This document shows, one piece after another, positions 33,976-42,975 of a stretch of 64,000 nt of DNA (its first letter is position 1; every line of letters begins with the position of its first letter). This stretch comes from DATFDN01 sp963756545. GTDB lineage: Bacteria; Pseudomonadota; Alphaproteobacteria; Acetobacterales; Acetobacteraceae. The notes under the pieces were generated by a model. It had not been told where the DNA came from. It did no database searches and saw nothing but the letters and a program-made list of their open reading frames with translations. Position numbers and translations under genes: made by a program. Where the stretch lies: contig CAVWNY010000003.1 in assembly GCA_963756545.1 (NCBI GenBank), positions 310,001 through 374,000 on the forward strand, given 5' to 3'.

Positions 33976-34389
33976 CTATTTGCGGACGGCGCGCGGTTTG
34001 GTCCCGAGGCCGATCTTCTTGGCGAGCGAGGAGCGGTGCCGCGCATAGCTCGGCGCCACCATCGGATAATCCGGCGTAAGTCCCCACCTGTCCCGATACT
34101 GCTCGGGGGTCATGTTGTACGCGGTCTTGAGGTGCCGCTTGAGCATCTTCAGCTTCTTTCCGTCCTCCAGGCAGACGATGTAGTCGGGAAAGACGGACCG
34201 CTTGACCGGGACGGCCGGCTGCGGCCGCTCGGGCTCTGTCGGTTCCCGGCCGACACCAGCCAGGGTCTTGTAAACCTCCTGGATCAGTGAAGGCAGCGAG
34301 TCGGGAGAGACGGGGTTGTTGGAAACGTGGGCAGCAACGATCTGTGCGGTCAGGCCCAGCACGTTCATGTTCGCCGGAGTCTCTGCCAT
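33976..34389 (-). CDS. mucR: MucR/Ros-family zinc-finger regulator
   Basis: A 137-residue regulator of the Ros/MucR family, which controls exopolysaccharide, motility and cell-cycle genes in alphaproteobacteria. The single prokaryotic zinc finger is YIVCLEDGKKLKMLKRHL followed by YNMTPEQYRDRWGLTPDYPMV, with the C-terminal SLAKKIGLG. The ATG at 34389 follows GGAAGG; an upstream in-frame extension to 34485 is rejected. Divergent from tusA. Confidence 0.92.
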   Translation of the reverse strand: MAETPANMNVLGLTAQIVAAHVSNNPVSPDSLPSLIQEVYKTLAGVGREPTEPERPQPAVPVKRSVFPDYIVCLEDGKKLKMLKRHLKTAYNMTPEQYRDRWGLTPDYPMVAPSYARHRSSLAKKIGLGTKPRAVRK

Positions 34390-34492
34390 TGCAATGCCTT
34401 CCGAGCGGAGGATTGAACCGTCTAGGCTGTCTCGCGTATGTCTCGCAATATATATTTGCCGCGTCAAGTAGCGGTCGAATATCATCCTTCAC

Positions 34493-34726
34493 ATGACGAT
34501 GGCGGATCAGGAGCTCGACATCACCGGCGAGGTTTGTCCGATGACGTTCGTGCGGACACGACTCGCGCTGGACCGGCTCAAACCGGGGCAGACCTTGCTG
34601 GTGCGGCTGCGCGGCGCGGAGCCGATCGCGAACGTGCCGCGCACGGCGGTCGAGCAAGGTCATGAGGTGCTGGGGCAAGAAACGACCGCCGACGGAATCA
34701 CCCATCTGCTGCTGCGGCGACGCTGA
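34493..34726 (+). CDS. tusA: TusA-family sulfurtransferase
   Basis: A 77-residue sulfur carrier. The active cysteine is Cys15 in ITGEVCPMTFVRTR, a variant of the usual CPxP motif with CPMT. LKPGQTLLVRLRG and ILLRR-type strands complete the small alpha/beta fold. Such proteins pass persulfide sulfur to tRNA thiolation, molybdenum cofactor or sulfur metabolism partners. A second ATG at 34499 is possible as start. The 3' end overlaps convergent rimI by 29 bases. Confidence 0.86.
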   Translation: MTMADQELDITGEVCPMTFVRTRLALDRLKPGQTLLVRLRGAEPIANVPRTAVEQGHEVLGQETTADGITHLLLRRR

Positions 34727-35141
34727 GCGGCAACGCCATCACCAGCGCGTCGGTGCCGTCGGCGTAGTAGCGGCAGCGCCGGCCGACGGGGCGGAATCCG
34801 ACGGCGGTGTAGAGCGCTCGGGCTGCTTCGTTCGCGGTCGAGACCTCCAGGAAGATCGCCGCCGCGCCGTGCGTCGCGGCGGCCCGCATGGCGGCGCGGA
34901 GCAATGCGCCGCCCAGGCCGTGCCGCCGCGCCGACGGGGCTACCGCCAATGTGAGAATCTCCGCCTGATCGGCCGCGACCCGGCCCACGACCAGGCCGCC
35001 CGCCGGGTGGATCAGCCCGAACACGCCGGGCATGCCGAGCTGGAGCGCGAACAATTCCGCGTCCCACAGCTCAGCCGGGGGAAACACGGCCGCATGGATC
35101 GCGGCCAGGGCCTCGGCGTGGGCGGGACTTGCGTGCATCAC
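34698..35141 (-). CDS. rimI: Ribosomal-protein-alanine N-acetyltransferase RimI-like
   Basis: A 147-residue GNAT enzyme. ILTLAVAPSARRHGLGGALL is the acetyl-CoA pyrophosphate loop, and LEVSTANEAARALYTAVGFRPVG is the RimI-type C-terminal motif. Its start overlaps the stop of tsaB by 4 bases, the conserved tsaB-rimI arrangement. Family substrates are the N-terminus of S18 and other proteins; the exact target is inferred from context. Confidence 0.9.
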   Translation of the reverse strand: MMHASPAHAEALAAIHAAVFPPAELWDAELFALQLGMPGVFGLIHPAGGLVVGRVAADQAEILTLAVAPSARRHGLGGALLRAAMRAAATHGAAAIFLEVSTANEAARALYTAVGFRPVGRRCRYYADGTDALVMALPLSVAAAADG

Positions 35142-35794
35142 AGGCTCGGGGTCGGACGAAGCCCGCCCGCCGGCGGCCGTGCCTCGGGCGGGTCAATGTA
35201 CAGCGGCTGAGCCGGGCGGGGCGGCAGCGCGCCGGCAAGTCGGTCGCGTGCGGCCTTGGCGATGCCGCGTGGCTCCGGCAGCCGCGCCGCGGTGATCAGC
35301 GCATCCGCACCGCGCTCGGCCAACCGTGCCGCGACCCCCGGGGCGGCATCGCCGGCGAGCGCGAGCGGGGCGCCGGGCGCCGGCAGCGCATCCAGCGCGA
35401 CCACTGCGATATCTCCGCCGATGTCGAGGAACACGCGGCCGCGCCGGTTGTCGATCGCGATCCAGAGCCGCCGGCCAGGCAGGGACGGCAGCGCCGCCGC
35501 CAGCGCCTCCGGCACCGTCACGCCGACAACCGGAACGCCGGCCGCGAGGCCGACCCCGTGCGCCAGCGAAACGGCGCCGCGGATGCCGGTGAAGCTCCCG
35601 GGTCCGAGCGTGACCGCGATCAGCCCCAGCGCGCGGGGGGCGATCCCGGCTTGCGCCAGCACCGCCTCGGCCATCGTCGGCAGCACACCGATCCCGTGCG
35701 CGCCGTCCCGCAGCTCCTGGGCCAACGCTCGGTCATCGTCGAGCAGCGCTGCGGAGGCGCGGGCCAGCGCGGAATCGAGGGTGAGAATGAGCAT
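35138..35794 (-). CDS. tsaB: tRNA threonylcarbamoyladenosine biosynthesis protein TsaB
   Basis: A 218-residue ASKHA-fold partner of TsaD in t6A37 tRNA modification. Typical features are the start MLILTLDSALARAS, HGIGVLPTMAEAVLAQAG, TLGPGSFTGIRGAVSLAHG, and the C-terminal PLYIDPPEARPP. Coupled to rimI by ATGA overlap and 33 bases after the rutE-like gene on the same strand. Confidence 0.93.
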   Translation of the reverse strand: MLILTLDSALARASAALLDDDRALAQELRDGAHGIGVLPTMAEAVLAQAGIAPRALGLIAVTLGPGSFTGIRGAVSLAHGVGLAAGVPVVGVTVPEALAAALPSLPGRRLWIAIDNRRGRVFLDIGGDIAVVALDALPAPGAPLALAGDAAPGVAARLAERGADALITAARLPEPRGIAKAARDRLAGALPPRPAQPLYIDPPEARPPAGGLRPTPSL

Positions 35795-35827
35795 GGGGTC
35801 AGACTCGCCCGCAGGAGAGCGGCCCGA

Positions 35828-36412
35828 TCAGACCAGGACGCAGGCCTCGTCGAACTCCAGCCGGGGGGAGCGTGGGAACACGCCCGCCGGGTCGCCGTGG
35901 CCCAGGTTGCACAGGAAGTTCGATCGCCAGCCGTAGGGGCGGAGGAAGATGTCGTCTACCTTGTCGTTGTCGAAGCCCGACATCGGCCCGGCATCCAGCC
36001 CCACCGCCCGCGCCGCCAAAATGAAATACGCGCCCTGGAGCGTGCCATTACGGAACGCGGTGGTCGCCGCCAACCCCTCGTTGCTCGTGAACCAACCCTG
36101 CGCATCGGGATTGTGCGGGAAAAGCTGCGGCAGCTTCTCGTAAAACTTCGGGTCGTAGGCGATGATCGTCACCACCGGCGCCGCCATCGTCTTGTCGTGG
36201 TTGCCCGACGACAGCGCGGGGGCGAGCCGCTCCTTCGCCTCCGGGGTGCGAAGGAACAGGAAGCGCGCGGGGGAAGTGTTGGCCGAGGTCGGCCCCATGC
36301 GCATCAGCGCATACAGCTCCCGCAACGTATCGTCCGAGACCGGCTCGTCGCGCCAGGCGTTGTGGGAGCGGGCGTCGTGAAACAGGGCGGCGAGAGCGTC
36401 GTCCGCCAGCAT
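35828..36412 (-). CDS. rutE: Nitroreductase-family protein (malonic semialdehyde reductase RutE-like)
   Basis: A 194-residue FMN enzyme. MRMGPTSANTSPARFLFLR is the RutE-type FMN-binding loop; AAYFILAARAVGL-like and GPMSGFDNDKVDDIFL segments and the ending NLGHGDPAGVFPR fit the YdfG/RutE group. No other rut genes are nearby, so the physiological substrate may differ from malonic semialdehyde. The start at 36412 overlaps the nfuA stop (TGATG). Confidence 0.84.
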   Translation of the reverse strand: MLADDALAALFHDARSHNAWRDEPVSDDTLRELYALMRMGPTSANTSPARFLFLRTPEAKERLAPALSSGNHDKTMAAPVVTIIAYDPKFYEKLPQLFPHNPDAQGWFTSNEGLAATTAFRNGTLQGAYFILAARAVGLDAGPMSGFDNDKVDDIFLRPYGWRSNFLCNLGHGDPAGVFPRSPRLEFDEACVLV

Positions 36413-36972
36413 CAAAGGTCCACCTGCTCGACGGCGACGACCTCTGGCACGTAATGGCGCAACATGTTCTCGATGCCGTGCTTCAGGGTCGCGCTGGACG
36501 ACGGACAGCCCGAACACGAGCCCTGCATGTGCAGCCTGACCACGCCGTCGCGATAGCCGCGGAAGACGATGTCGCCGCCATCGCCCGCCACGGCTGGACG
36601 GACCCGCGTATCCAGCAGTTCGCGGATCTGCTCCACGATCTCCTCGTCCTCGGGCCGGACATCCTCCTCCAGCCCCGCTTCGGCCTCGCCCTCGATCACC
36701 GGACGGTTGGCGACGAAGTGGTCCATCAGCGCGGCGAGGACCTGCGGCTTGAGCTGCTGCCAGGAAACGGCGTCCGTCTTGGTGATCGTGACGAAATCCC
36801 CGCCGAGGAACACGCGCGCGACACCCGGAAGGGCGAAGAGGGCGCTCGCAAGCGGGCTGCGTCCGGCGCTGTCGGGAGAGGCGAAATCGGCGGTGCCGGC
36901 CTGCATGACCCAGCGGCCGGGCAGGAACTTCAAGGTGGCGGGGTTGGGCGTGCCTTCGGTCTCGATGAACAT
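36412..36972 (-). CDS. nfuA: NifU-type Fe-S cluster carrier (NfuA-like)
   Basis: A 186-residue protein with an Nfu_N domain (MFIETEGTPNPATLKFLPG to about residue 90) and a C-terminal NifU-like domain with the cluster-ligating CxxC in GSCSGCPSSSATLKHGIE. It receives and delivers [4Fe-4S] clusters. Possible clients in the window are Nth and the large Fe-S oxidoreductase. First gene of nfuA-rutE-tsaB-rimI. Confidence 0.92.
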   Translation of the reverse strand: MFIETEGTPNPATLKFLPGRWVMQAGTADFASPDSAGRSPLASALFALPGVARVFLGGDFVTITKTDAVSWQQLKPQVLAALMDHFVANRPVIEGEAEAGLEEDVRPEDEEIVEQIRELLDTRVRPAVAGDGGDIVFRGYRDGVVRLHMQGSCSGCPSSSATLKHGIENMLRHYVPEVVAVEQVDL

Positions 36973-37071
36973 GGCGGTGCCTGACGATCGGGTGAGAATG
37001 CGGACCAAACCGGTCCTGTCGCAGCTACATCGGTCCAGACGTGGCGTCGCGCAAGGGGGCGCGAAGGCGGG

Positions 37072-37170
37072 TCAGCCAAGCAGGATGCTGCGGAGGCCGT
37101 AGGCCACCAGACCGAACGCCGCGATGCTGGCACCGTAGAGCAGGGCGAACCACAACCAGCGCCGCGCCAT
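37072..37170 (-). CDS. DUF2474 small membrane subunit of the bd oxidase (CydX-like)
   Basis: A 32-residue single-helix protein: MARRWLWFALLYGASIAAF and onward, ending SILLG. It matches the small DUF2474 proteins encoded after cioB. Such subunits stabilise cytochrome bd in the inner membrane. The ATG overlaps the cioB stop (TGATG), making translation dependent on cioB. Confidence 0.8.
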   Translation of the reverse strand: MARRWLWFALLYGASIAAFGLVAYGLRSILLG

Positions 37171-38180
37171 CAAAGATAGTGCTCGCCGGGCCGGACCTTT
37201 CCGCGAAACACCCAGTAGGCATAGCCGAGATAGGACAGGATGATCGGCAGCAGGATCAGCGTGCCCACCAGCAGGAACAACTGCGAGGCAGGCGGCGCGG
37301 CGGCGTCCCAGACGGTGAGGGAGGGCGGCACGATCAGCGGCCAGAAGCTGACCCCGAGCCCGGCGTAGCTCAGCACGAACCAGGCCTGCACGCAGAGGAA
37401 GGGGCTGAGATGCTCCTTGCGGGCGAGGCCCCGCCAGAACCGCCAGGCCGCGAGCGCGACCAATATCGGCACCGGGCCGGTGAGCACGATTCCCGGATAA
37501 CCGAACCACTTGCTCGTCACCGCCGGGTCGATCATCGGCGTCCACAGGCTCACCACGACCATCAACCCGAGCAGCAGGATCGCGAGCACGTTGGCATAGC
37601 GCCGGCACCGGCGTTGCAGGCCGCCCTCGGTCCGCCAGATCAGCCAGCAGGCGCCTTGCAGCGCGTAGCCGACCACGAGCGCGATGCCGCAGAGCACGGT
37701 GAAGCCGGTCAGCCAGTCCAGCCAGCCCCCGGCATAGGCGCGGTCCTGCACGTGAATGCCCTGGAGAATGCCGCCGAGCGACAGTCCCTGGCAGAACGCC
37801 GCAAGGCTCGAACCGGCGAGGAAGGCCAGGTCCCACCACCGCCGGGTTGCCGCGTGCCGCGCGCGGAACCGGAACTCGAACGCCACGCCGCGAAACACCA
37901 GCGACAGCAGCATGGCGATGATGGTCGGATAGAGCGCCGGCAGGATCACCGCGTAGGCCAGCGGGAACACCGCGAGCATCCCGCCGCCGCCCAGCACGAG
38001 CCAGGTCTCGTTGCCGTCCCAGATCGGCGCGATCGAGTTCACCATCAAATCGCGGTCGCGCCCGTCGCGCTCCAGCGCGAACAGGATGCCGACGCCGAGG
38101 TCGAATCCGTCGAGCAGCACGTAGGCGAGCACCGCGAAGGCGATCAGCCCAGCCCAGACAGGCGGCAGCCATTCGGCCAT
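37170..38180 (-). CDS. cioB: Cytochrome bd-type (cyanide-insensitive) ubiquinol oxidase subunit II
   Basis: A 336-residue inner-membrane protein with about eight hydrophobic helices. PPVWAGLIAFAVLAYVLLDG and GFDLGVGILF at the N-terminus, IAPIWDGNETWLVLGGG and LYPTIIAMLLSLVFRG are the CydB/CioB signatures. The start at 38180 (MAEWLPPVW) is preferred to an upstream extension overlapping cioA. It lies 4 bases after cioA and is coupled to the DUF2474 gene. Confidence 0.92.
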   Translation of the reverse strand: MAEWLPPVWAGLIAFAVLAYVLLDGFDLGVGILFALERDGRDRDLMVNSIAPIWDGNETWLVLGGGGMLAVFPLAYAVILPALYPTIIAMLLSLVFRGVAFEFRFRARHAATRRWWDLAFLAGSSLAAFCQGLSLGGILQGIHVQDRAYAGGWLDWLTGFTVLCGIALVVGYALQGACWLIWRTEGGLQRRCRRYANVLAILLLGLMVVVSLWTPMIDPAVTSKWFGYPGIVLTGPVPILVALAAWRFWRGLARKEHLSPFLCVQAWFVLSYAGLGVSFWPLIVPPSLTVWDAAAPPASQLFLLVGTLILLPIILSYLGYAYWVFRGKVRPGEHYL

Positions 38181-38184
38181 GTCC

Positions 38185-39600
38185 TCAGTCTCCGCTCGCC
38201 GGCGCTTCGCCAACCGAGGAGCCGCCCACGGAGGGCATCGGCGTGATGCCGGCGGAGCGCACCGGAATGCCCCCCTCCGGCCCGGCCTCGCCCGTCACCG
38301 GCGGGCGCGCCATCAACCGCAGAATGAACAGGAAGCCGGCACCGAAGACGATGAAATAGACCACCGCGAAGGCAGCCAGCGAGGTGGCGACGCCGGCGAG
38401 CGCGATGGGCGATGCACTGTCGGCGGTCCGCATCAGGCCATAGACCGTGAAGGGCTGGCGCCCGACCTCGGTGACGGTCCAGCCCGACAGCAGCGCGAGA
38501 AAACCCGCCGGTCCCATCACCACGGCGGCACGCCAGAGCAGGGGCGAGCGGTAGAGCCGCCCACGCACCCGTTGCACCAGGCTCCACCAGCCGAGCGCGA
38601 TCATCAGCAAGCCCAACCCGACCATCGCGCGGAACGCCCAGAACACGTAAACGACCGGTGGCCAGTCCTGGCGTGGGAACTGGTCGAGGCCGCGCACCGC
38701 GCCATCCCAGCTATGGGTCAGGATAAGCGCGCTGGCATGCGGGATCTCGACCGCGTAGCCCATTTGGCCCTTATTCTCGTCCGGCATTCCGAACAGCACC
38801 AGGGGCGAGCCGGGGACCGTCTCGAAGTCGCCCTCCATCGCCGCGACCTTGGCGGGCTGGTGTTCGGCGGTGTTCAGCCCGTGCTGGTCGCCGGCGACGA
38901 GTTGCAGTGGCGCGACGATCGCGGCCATCCACATGGCCATCGAGAACATCGTCCGCGCGGCCTGGTTCTGCGCATCCCGCAGCAGGTGCCACGCCCCGAC
39001 CGCGCCGACGAGCAGCGCCACGCACAGATAGCAGGCCAGCACCATATGGACGAAGCGGTAGGGAAAGGACGGGTTGAAGACCACCGCCCACCAGTCGGTC
39101 GGCACGAACCGCCCATCCGGGTCGATCGCGTAGCCGGCCGGTGTCTGCATCCAGGAATTGGCCGACAGGATCCAGAAGGCGCTCATCAACGTGCCGGCAG
39201 CGACGCAGCAAGTCGCGAAGAAATGCAGCCGCTGGCCGACGCGGCTGAGGCCGAACAACATTACGCCCAGGAACCCGGCCTCCAGGAAGAAGGCTGTCAG
39301 CACCTCGTAGCCCATCAGCGGCCCGATGACCGGGCCGGCGCGTTCGGAGAAGCGCGACCAGTTGGTGCCGAACTCGTAAGACATGACCACGCCGGAGACG
39401 ACGCCCATCGCAAAGCCGATGGCGAACATCTTCAGCCAGTAATTGAACAGGTCATGATAGACCTGTCGGCCGGTCCGCAGCCACAGGGCTTCCAGCACCA
39501 TGAGGTAGCTCGCGAGACCGATGGAGAACGCCGGCAGGATGATGTGCAGGCCAAGCGTGAACGCGAACTGCGCGCGCGCCAGTATGATCGCGTGGGACAC
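38185..39600 (-). CDS. cioA: Cytochrome bd-type (cyanide-insensitive) ubiquinol oxidase subunit I
   Basis: A 471-residue haem subunit. LARAQFAFTLGLHIILPAFSIG carries the haem b595/d ligand histidine, GYEVLTAFFLEAGFLGVMLFG the central helix with conserved glutamates, and NSWMQTPAGYAID the quinol-side loop. The Q-loop is short, as in CioA, and the DUF2474 partner also indicates the Cio branch. It reduces O2 with quinol at high affinity and is tolerant of cyanide. Confidence 0.93.
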   Translation of the reverse strand: MSHAIILARAQFAFTLGLHIILPAFSIGLASYLMVLEALWLRTGRQVYHDLFNYWLKMFAIGFAMGVVSGVVMSYEFGTNWSRFSERAGPVIGPLMGYEVLTAFFLEAGFLGVMLFGLSRVGQRLHFFATCCVAAGTLMSAFWILSANSWMQTPAGYAIDPDGRFVPTDWWAVVFNPSFPYRFVHMVLACYLCVALLVGAVGAWHLLRDAQNQAARTMFSMAMWMAAIVAPLQLVAGDQHGLNTAEHQPAKVAAMEGDFETVPGSPLVLFGMPDENKGQMGYAVEIPHASALILTHSWDGAVRGLDQFPRQDWPPVVYVFWAFRAMVGLGLLMIALGWWSLVQRVRGRLYRSPLLWRAAVVMGPAGFLALLSGWTVTEVGRQPFTVYGLMRTADSASPIALAGVATSLAAFAVVYFIVFGAGFLFILRLMARPPVTGEAGPEGGIPVRSAGITPMPSVGGSSVGEAPASGD

Positions 39601-39648
39601 CCGGAGTCTCCTCCCGCTGCCGCCTGTATATAGGCGATCGGCTTCCGG

Positions 39649-39930
39649 TCAGGCGACCCGACGCATGTCCGTGCGACGCAGCAGGGTCACGGAATGCACG
39701 CCGACCACCTGGCGCAGATTGCCCTCGATCAGTGGAACCGCCTCCGCCGGCACGGCGTCAAGCGCTACCTCGACATGCACGGCATCGACGCCACGATGCG
39801 ACCACATGCGGTCCGGCACCAGCCCGCGCTTGGCGAAAGGGACCAAGAGCCGGGGCAGGAGGCCAGGATCGGCCTCGGCGTCCAGCATGAAGCGCACGGC
39901 CACGACCAGCGCGCTTTCGGTATCTGACAT
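39649..39930 (-). CDS. Small ACT-like hypothetical protein
   Basis: A 93-residue protein. ALVVAVRFMLDAEADPGLLPRLL followed by FAKRGLVPDRMWSHRG and VHVEVALDAVPAEAVPLIEGNL has the beta-alpha-beta pattern of ACT domains, and it ends with a second strand VVGVHSVTLLRR. It could bind a small effector. It is transcribed toward cioA, 48 bases upstream of it. No partner enzyme is visible. Confidence 0.6.
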   Translation of the reverse strand: MSDTESALVVAVRFMLDAEADPGLLPRLLVPFAKRGLVPDRMWSHRGVDAVHVEVALDAVPAEAVPLIEGNLRQVVGVHSVTLLRRTDMRRVA

Positions 39931-39971
39931 GATGACGGAAATTCCTGGATGGTTGGAGCGAACGGCACCGA

Positions 39972-39992
39972 CCCGGCTGCTAGGCAGCCGGG
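39972..39992. terminator. Hairpin downstream of the LuxR-type gene pair
   Basis: A perfect 9-base inverted repeat with a 3-base loop: CCCGGCTGC, TAG, GCAGCCGGG. It lies 92 bases past the stop of the minus-strand LuxR-type gene at 40084. There is no following T run, so intrinsic termination is uncertain. Confidence 0.3.
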
Positions 39993-40083
39993 CGGGTAAT
40001 TCGCGAACCGGTCATCCAATGGAACATTGCGAAACTATAGCGCCGTACTCCGTGGGACGCGAGTCTCCCGCGCCAGCGGCTGG

Positions 40084-41268
40084 TCACGAAGCTGCTATCT
40101 GCTTGAGTTCTTGTGCGCTCCGCTCGTCGCCTCCGAGGACGCCGAGGCGCTCGACAAGGCGGGTGAGTTCGGCCTGACGTGCCGTGCCGGTCTTCTCGAA
40201 CACGTGCTGGAGGTGCCAGCGCAGCGTGGCGGGCGTCACGCCCAGCGCCGCGGCCGCCTCCGTCACGCCCTGACCTTGCGCGATCGCCTCCGCGACCGCC
40301 GCCTCCGCCCCAGTCAGGCCGTAGAGCGCGCGCAGCGTGCGGGCCGTCACGGCACCGCCGCCGTCGTGGTCGGGATCGACCACGAAGACCAGCGCGGCCG
40401 GCACCTGCGCGACGCGCCGCAGGTCACTTGCGAAGAAGCGGCCGGCCGTCACCGGCTGCACCGTCACGGCGAACGGGGCACGGCCCGACGGGCGCACGAC
40501 GGCCAGCGTGCCACCCCCGTTCCCAGCAGCCCCGCCCAGCGCGCGCCTGAGCGCGGCGTCGGCGGCGGGGCGCATCGCGCACAAGCGGCCCTGTGCCGTG
40601 GTCAGCCCGTCTTCCATGAGCAGCAGCGCCTCGGCCGCCGAGTTGGCGTGAAGCACGCGGGCCTGGGCGTCCACGATCAGCACGCCCTGTTTCAGACCGT
40701 CGAGCGCCGCCAGCACACTCTTCCGCTCGATGGCGGCGAACGCCAGGTGCTGGCGCGTCCGCTGCGCGCCGCAGAGGTGCGGCAGCAAGAGGCGCAGGAG
40801 CCGTATGTCCTCGCGCTCGAAGGCGCCGACCCGGTTGGTGCGCCCGATGCCGACGTAGCCGCTGTAGCCCGGACCGTCGAAGACCCGCGCCTGCATGCAG
40901 CTAAGCAGATCGTGGGGAACCGCGAAGTCGGCGTAGAACTCGGTCCGGACGAACTCCGCTTGCGATATCACCATCTCGTTCGTGAGGATCGTGCCGACGG
41001 GCGCTCGCATCACGGCAGGGCGAAGCTTGTCGAGACGCCCGTAGTGCCCGGCGTAGTCGCGCGTGATCTCGTCAGCCTGCTGCAGCGCGTGCACGTCCTG
41101 GAAGTCGTCGGCGGAGCCCTGCATCCAGACGGCTACGCTGGAGCTGCGGAACAAGTCGCGGATCCGCTGGAGCACGGCCAGCCAGCCGGAGCTGTCCAAG
41201 CCAGCCTCGTGGATGGCCTCGATTGCCGCGGACAAGTCCTCGAGCGACGGTGTTCCGCGGCGCGTCAT
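40084..41268 (-). CDS. LuxR-type regulator, paralog A
   Basis: A 394-residue regulator with a large sensor region, a PAS-like core (GVLIVDAQARVLHANSAAEAL, about 195-215) and a C-terminal LuxR helix-turn-helix (LYGLTGAEAAVAEAIAQGQ to VFEKTGTARQAELTRLVERL). The N-terminal part contains GTILTNEMVISQAEFVRTEFYADF, shared with the other paralogs at 41265, 42499 and 48629. Its start overlaps the stop of paralog B in an ATGA arrangement. The ligand is unknown. Paralog D at 48629 is visibly the closest relative (shared PSLEDLSA and GTILTNEMV). Confidence 0.85.
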   Translation of the reverse strand: MTRRGTPSLEDLSAAIEAIHEAGLDSSGWLAVLQRIRDLFRSSSVAVWMQGSADDFQDVHALQQADEITRDYAGHYGRLDKLRPAVMRAPVGTILTNEMVISQAEFVRTEFYADFAVPHDLLSCMQARVFDGPGYSGYVGIGRTNRVGAFEREDIRLLRLLLPHLCGAQRTRQHLAFAAIERKSVLAALDGLKQGVLIVDAQARVLHANSAAEALLLMEDGLTTAQGRLCAMRPAADAALRRALGGAAGNGGGTLAVVRPSGRAPFAVTVQPVTAGRFFASDLRRVAQVPAALVFVVDPDHDGGGAVTARTLRALYGLTGAEAAVAEAIAQGQGVTEAAAALGVTPATLRWHLQHVFEKTGTARQAELTRLVERLGVLGGDERSAQELKQIAAS

Positions 41269-42407
41269 CTTGGTAAGCCGCGGCCGTTGCCGGCGACGAT
41301 GCCGAGCCGCTCGACAAGCCGCGCAAGCTCGGCCTGGCGGGTGGTGCCGGTCTTCTCGAACACGCGCTGCAAGTGCCAGCGCACCGTGGTGGACGCCACG
41401 CCCAGCGCCTCCGCCGCGTCCTTCACGCCCTGTCCCTGCGCGATCGCCTCCGCCGCCGCCGCCTCCGCCGACGTGAGGCCGTAGAGCGCGCGCAAGTGGG
41501 GCGCGGGCCGGGGAGCATCCTGCTCGGGGTCCGACACGAACACGATGGCGGCGGGCATCAGCTCCGGGAGCCATGCGGCGCCGGTTGTCCCGAGAGGCGC
41601 CACGAGCACCGATAGCGGGCGACGCATCGACGGCCGGTCCAACCGGAGCGCGCCGCCCCGGCCGGCGATGCGGGTGCGATCCGCCGCGCGCGCGATCAGT
41701 TGGCGCAAGGCCGAGGTCTGGGACGGTGTCGCGGCGCGCAGGCCCGAAGCGTCAACCCCGATGCCGTCGGCTCGCGCGAGCGCCGCCTCGGCCGCGCGGT
41801 TGGCCAGAATAACGCGCGCGCGCTGATCGACGAGGAGGACGCCAAGCGTGAGGCGCTCGAGCACCTCTATCGCGCTGTCGGCGCGGGTACGGGCGGCCCC
41901 GAGGCGCAGATGCAAGCGCATCGCGCGCCCGAGGTGGGGCAAGAGGAGGTTCAGGGTTTCGACGTGCTCCTCCTCGAAGTCGCCCGCCCGCAGCGACCGC
42001 CCGGCCACGACAAGGCACGCGCAGTCCGCCGTGCGGAACGCGAAGGCGTGTATGACGGAGGCCATGTCGTTCGGCAGCCCGAAGTCGTTGTAGATCTCCG
42101 AGCGGCGCAGCTCCGCCTTCGGCATCACCATGCGGTCGGTGTACACGCCGAGGGGCGCACGGGCCACGAAGGCCAAGTTTGGGTCCACCCGATGGTAATA
42201 TTCGGGGTAGGTTCTGTGCAGCTCCGGCGAATACCGGGTGAAGTGATAGACTGGAAAGCAGCCGGCGCCGTCCCGGAGCGCGACTGTTGTTCCCGTGCCG
42301 CCCAGCAGATCGGACAGGCTCTCGAGGGCAAGCGGCCACTGCGCTTCGTCCATGCCGGCGTCGTAGATCGACTCGATCGTGGCAAGGAGCTGTTCAAGAG
42401 ACGGCAT
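41265..42407 (-). CDS. LuxR-type regulator, paralog B
   Basis: A 380-residue homolog of paralog A, with ARAPLGVYTDRMVMPKAELRRSE-type N-terminal motif, a PAS-like GVLLVDQRARVILANRAAEAAL and the LuxR HTH LYGLTSAEAAAAEAIAQGQ to RQAELARLVERLG. It is read before paralog A in the same transcript, with translational coupling. The sensor half is more divergent than that of A and D. Functions beyond DNA binding are not inferred. Confidence 0.85.
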   Translation of the reverse strand: MPSLEQLLATIESIYDAGMDEAQWPLALESLSDLLGGTGTTVALRDGAGCFPVYHFTRYSPELHRTYPEYYHRVDPNLAFVARAPLGVYTDRMVMPKAELRRSEIYNDFGLPNDMASVIHAFAFRTADCACLVVAGRSLRAGDFEEEHVETLNLLLPHLGRAMRLHLRLGAARTRADSAIEVLERLTLGVLLVDQRARVILANRAAEAALARADGIGVDASGLRAATPSQTSALRQLIARAADRTRIAGRGGALRLDRPSMRRPLSVLVAPLGTTGAAWLPELMPAAIVFVSDPEQDAPRPAPHLRALYGLTSAEAAAAEAIAQGQGVKDAAEALGVASTTVRWHLQRVFEKTGTTRQAELARLVERLGIVAGNGRGLPR

Positions 42408-42498
42408 GGCCTTCTCCGCGCGGCCAAGGAGAACGGCGCCGCGAGGCGCGGGCGCGAGTTACTACCAATCGGTTACTGATTATCCAGACCGCGCCTGA

Positions 42499-42975
42499 TC
42501 ACGTCTGGTCGAGCGCCGTCATCTCTTCCCCGCTGAACTGGTCCTGAGATTTCCCGCGCGTGATGCAAAGCCCACCCGCCAGCGGCCCGTCACGCATCGT
42601 GACCGCAACGAGGGCGTGCCAGAGGCCCTGCGGGCGCACCCAGTCGGCATAGTATTCGCTTCGCGTGAGTGCCGTCTTGGGCAGCACCATCTCATCGTTG
42701 AGGGCCCGGCCGGTCGGCTGCCGCGCCAAGGGGGCAATCCCCGGATCGAGCTTGCCGTAGTAGCCGACATAGCTCTCGGTTGCCGTGGGGTCGCGGCCTG
42801 CATTCAAAAGGAAGCCGTCCATCTTGGCGAGGTCATAGCCGCTGAGATTCGCGGTTACCGCACCGAATACCGTACGCAACCGCTCCAACGCGCCGGGCCA
42901 GAGCGTCCTGTCCAATGCCGCCTCGTAGGCGACGGCGGTGAGGTCGGCGATGTCGGATTCGCGGGGGCTGGCCAC
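42499..42975 (-). CDS. Truncated LuxR-type paralog C (sensor half only)
   Basis: A 158-residue product starting at a GTG (VASPRESDIADLTAVAYEAALD). It covers the N-terminal sensor part, with the shared RALNDEMVLPKTALTRSEYYADW and MRDGPLAGGLCI segments, and stops after SGEEMTALDQT, exactly where the paralogs continue into RLLLPHL. The PAS-like core and the HTH are absent, and no remainder is found downstream in another frame. It may be a decayed gene or a free ligand-binding domain. It faces the BASS-like operon across 261 bases. Confidence 0.55.
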   Translation of the reverse strand: MASPRESDIADLTAVAYEAALDRTLWPGALERLRTVFGAVTANLSGYDLAKMDGFLLNAGRDPTATESYVGYYGKLDPGIAPLARQPTGRALNDEMVLPKTALTRSEYYADWVRPQGLWHALVAVTMRDGPLAGGLCITRGKSQDQFSGEEMTALDQT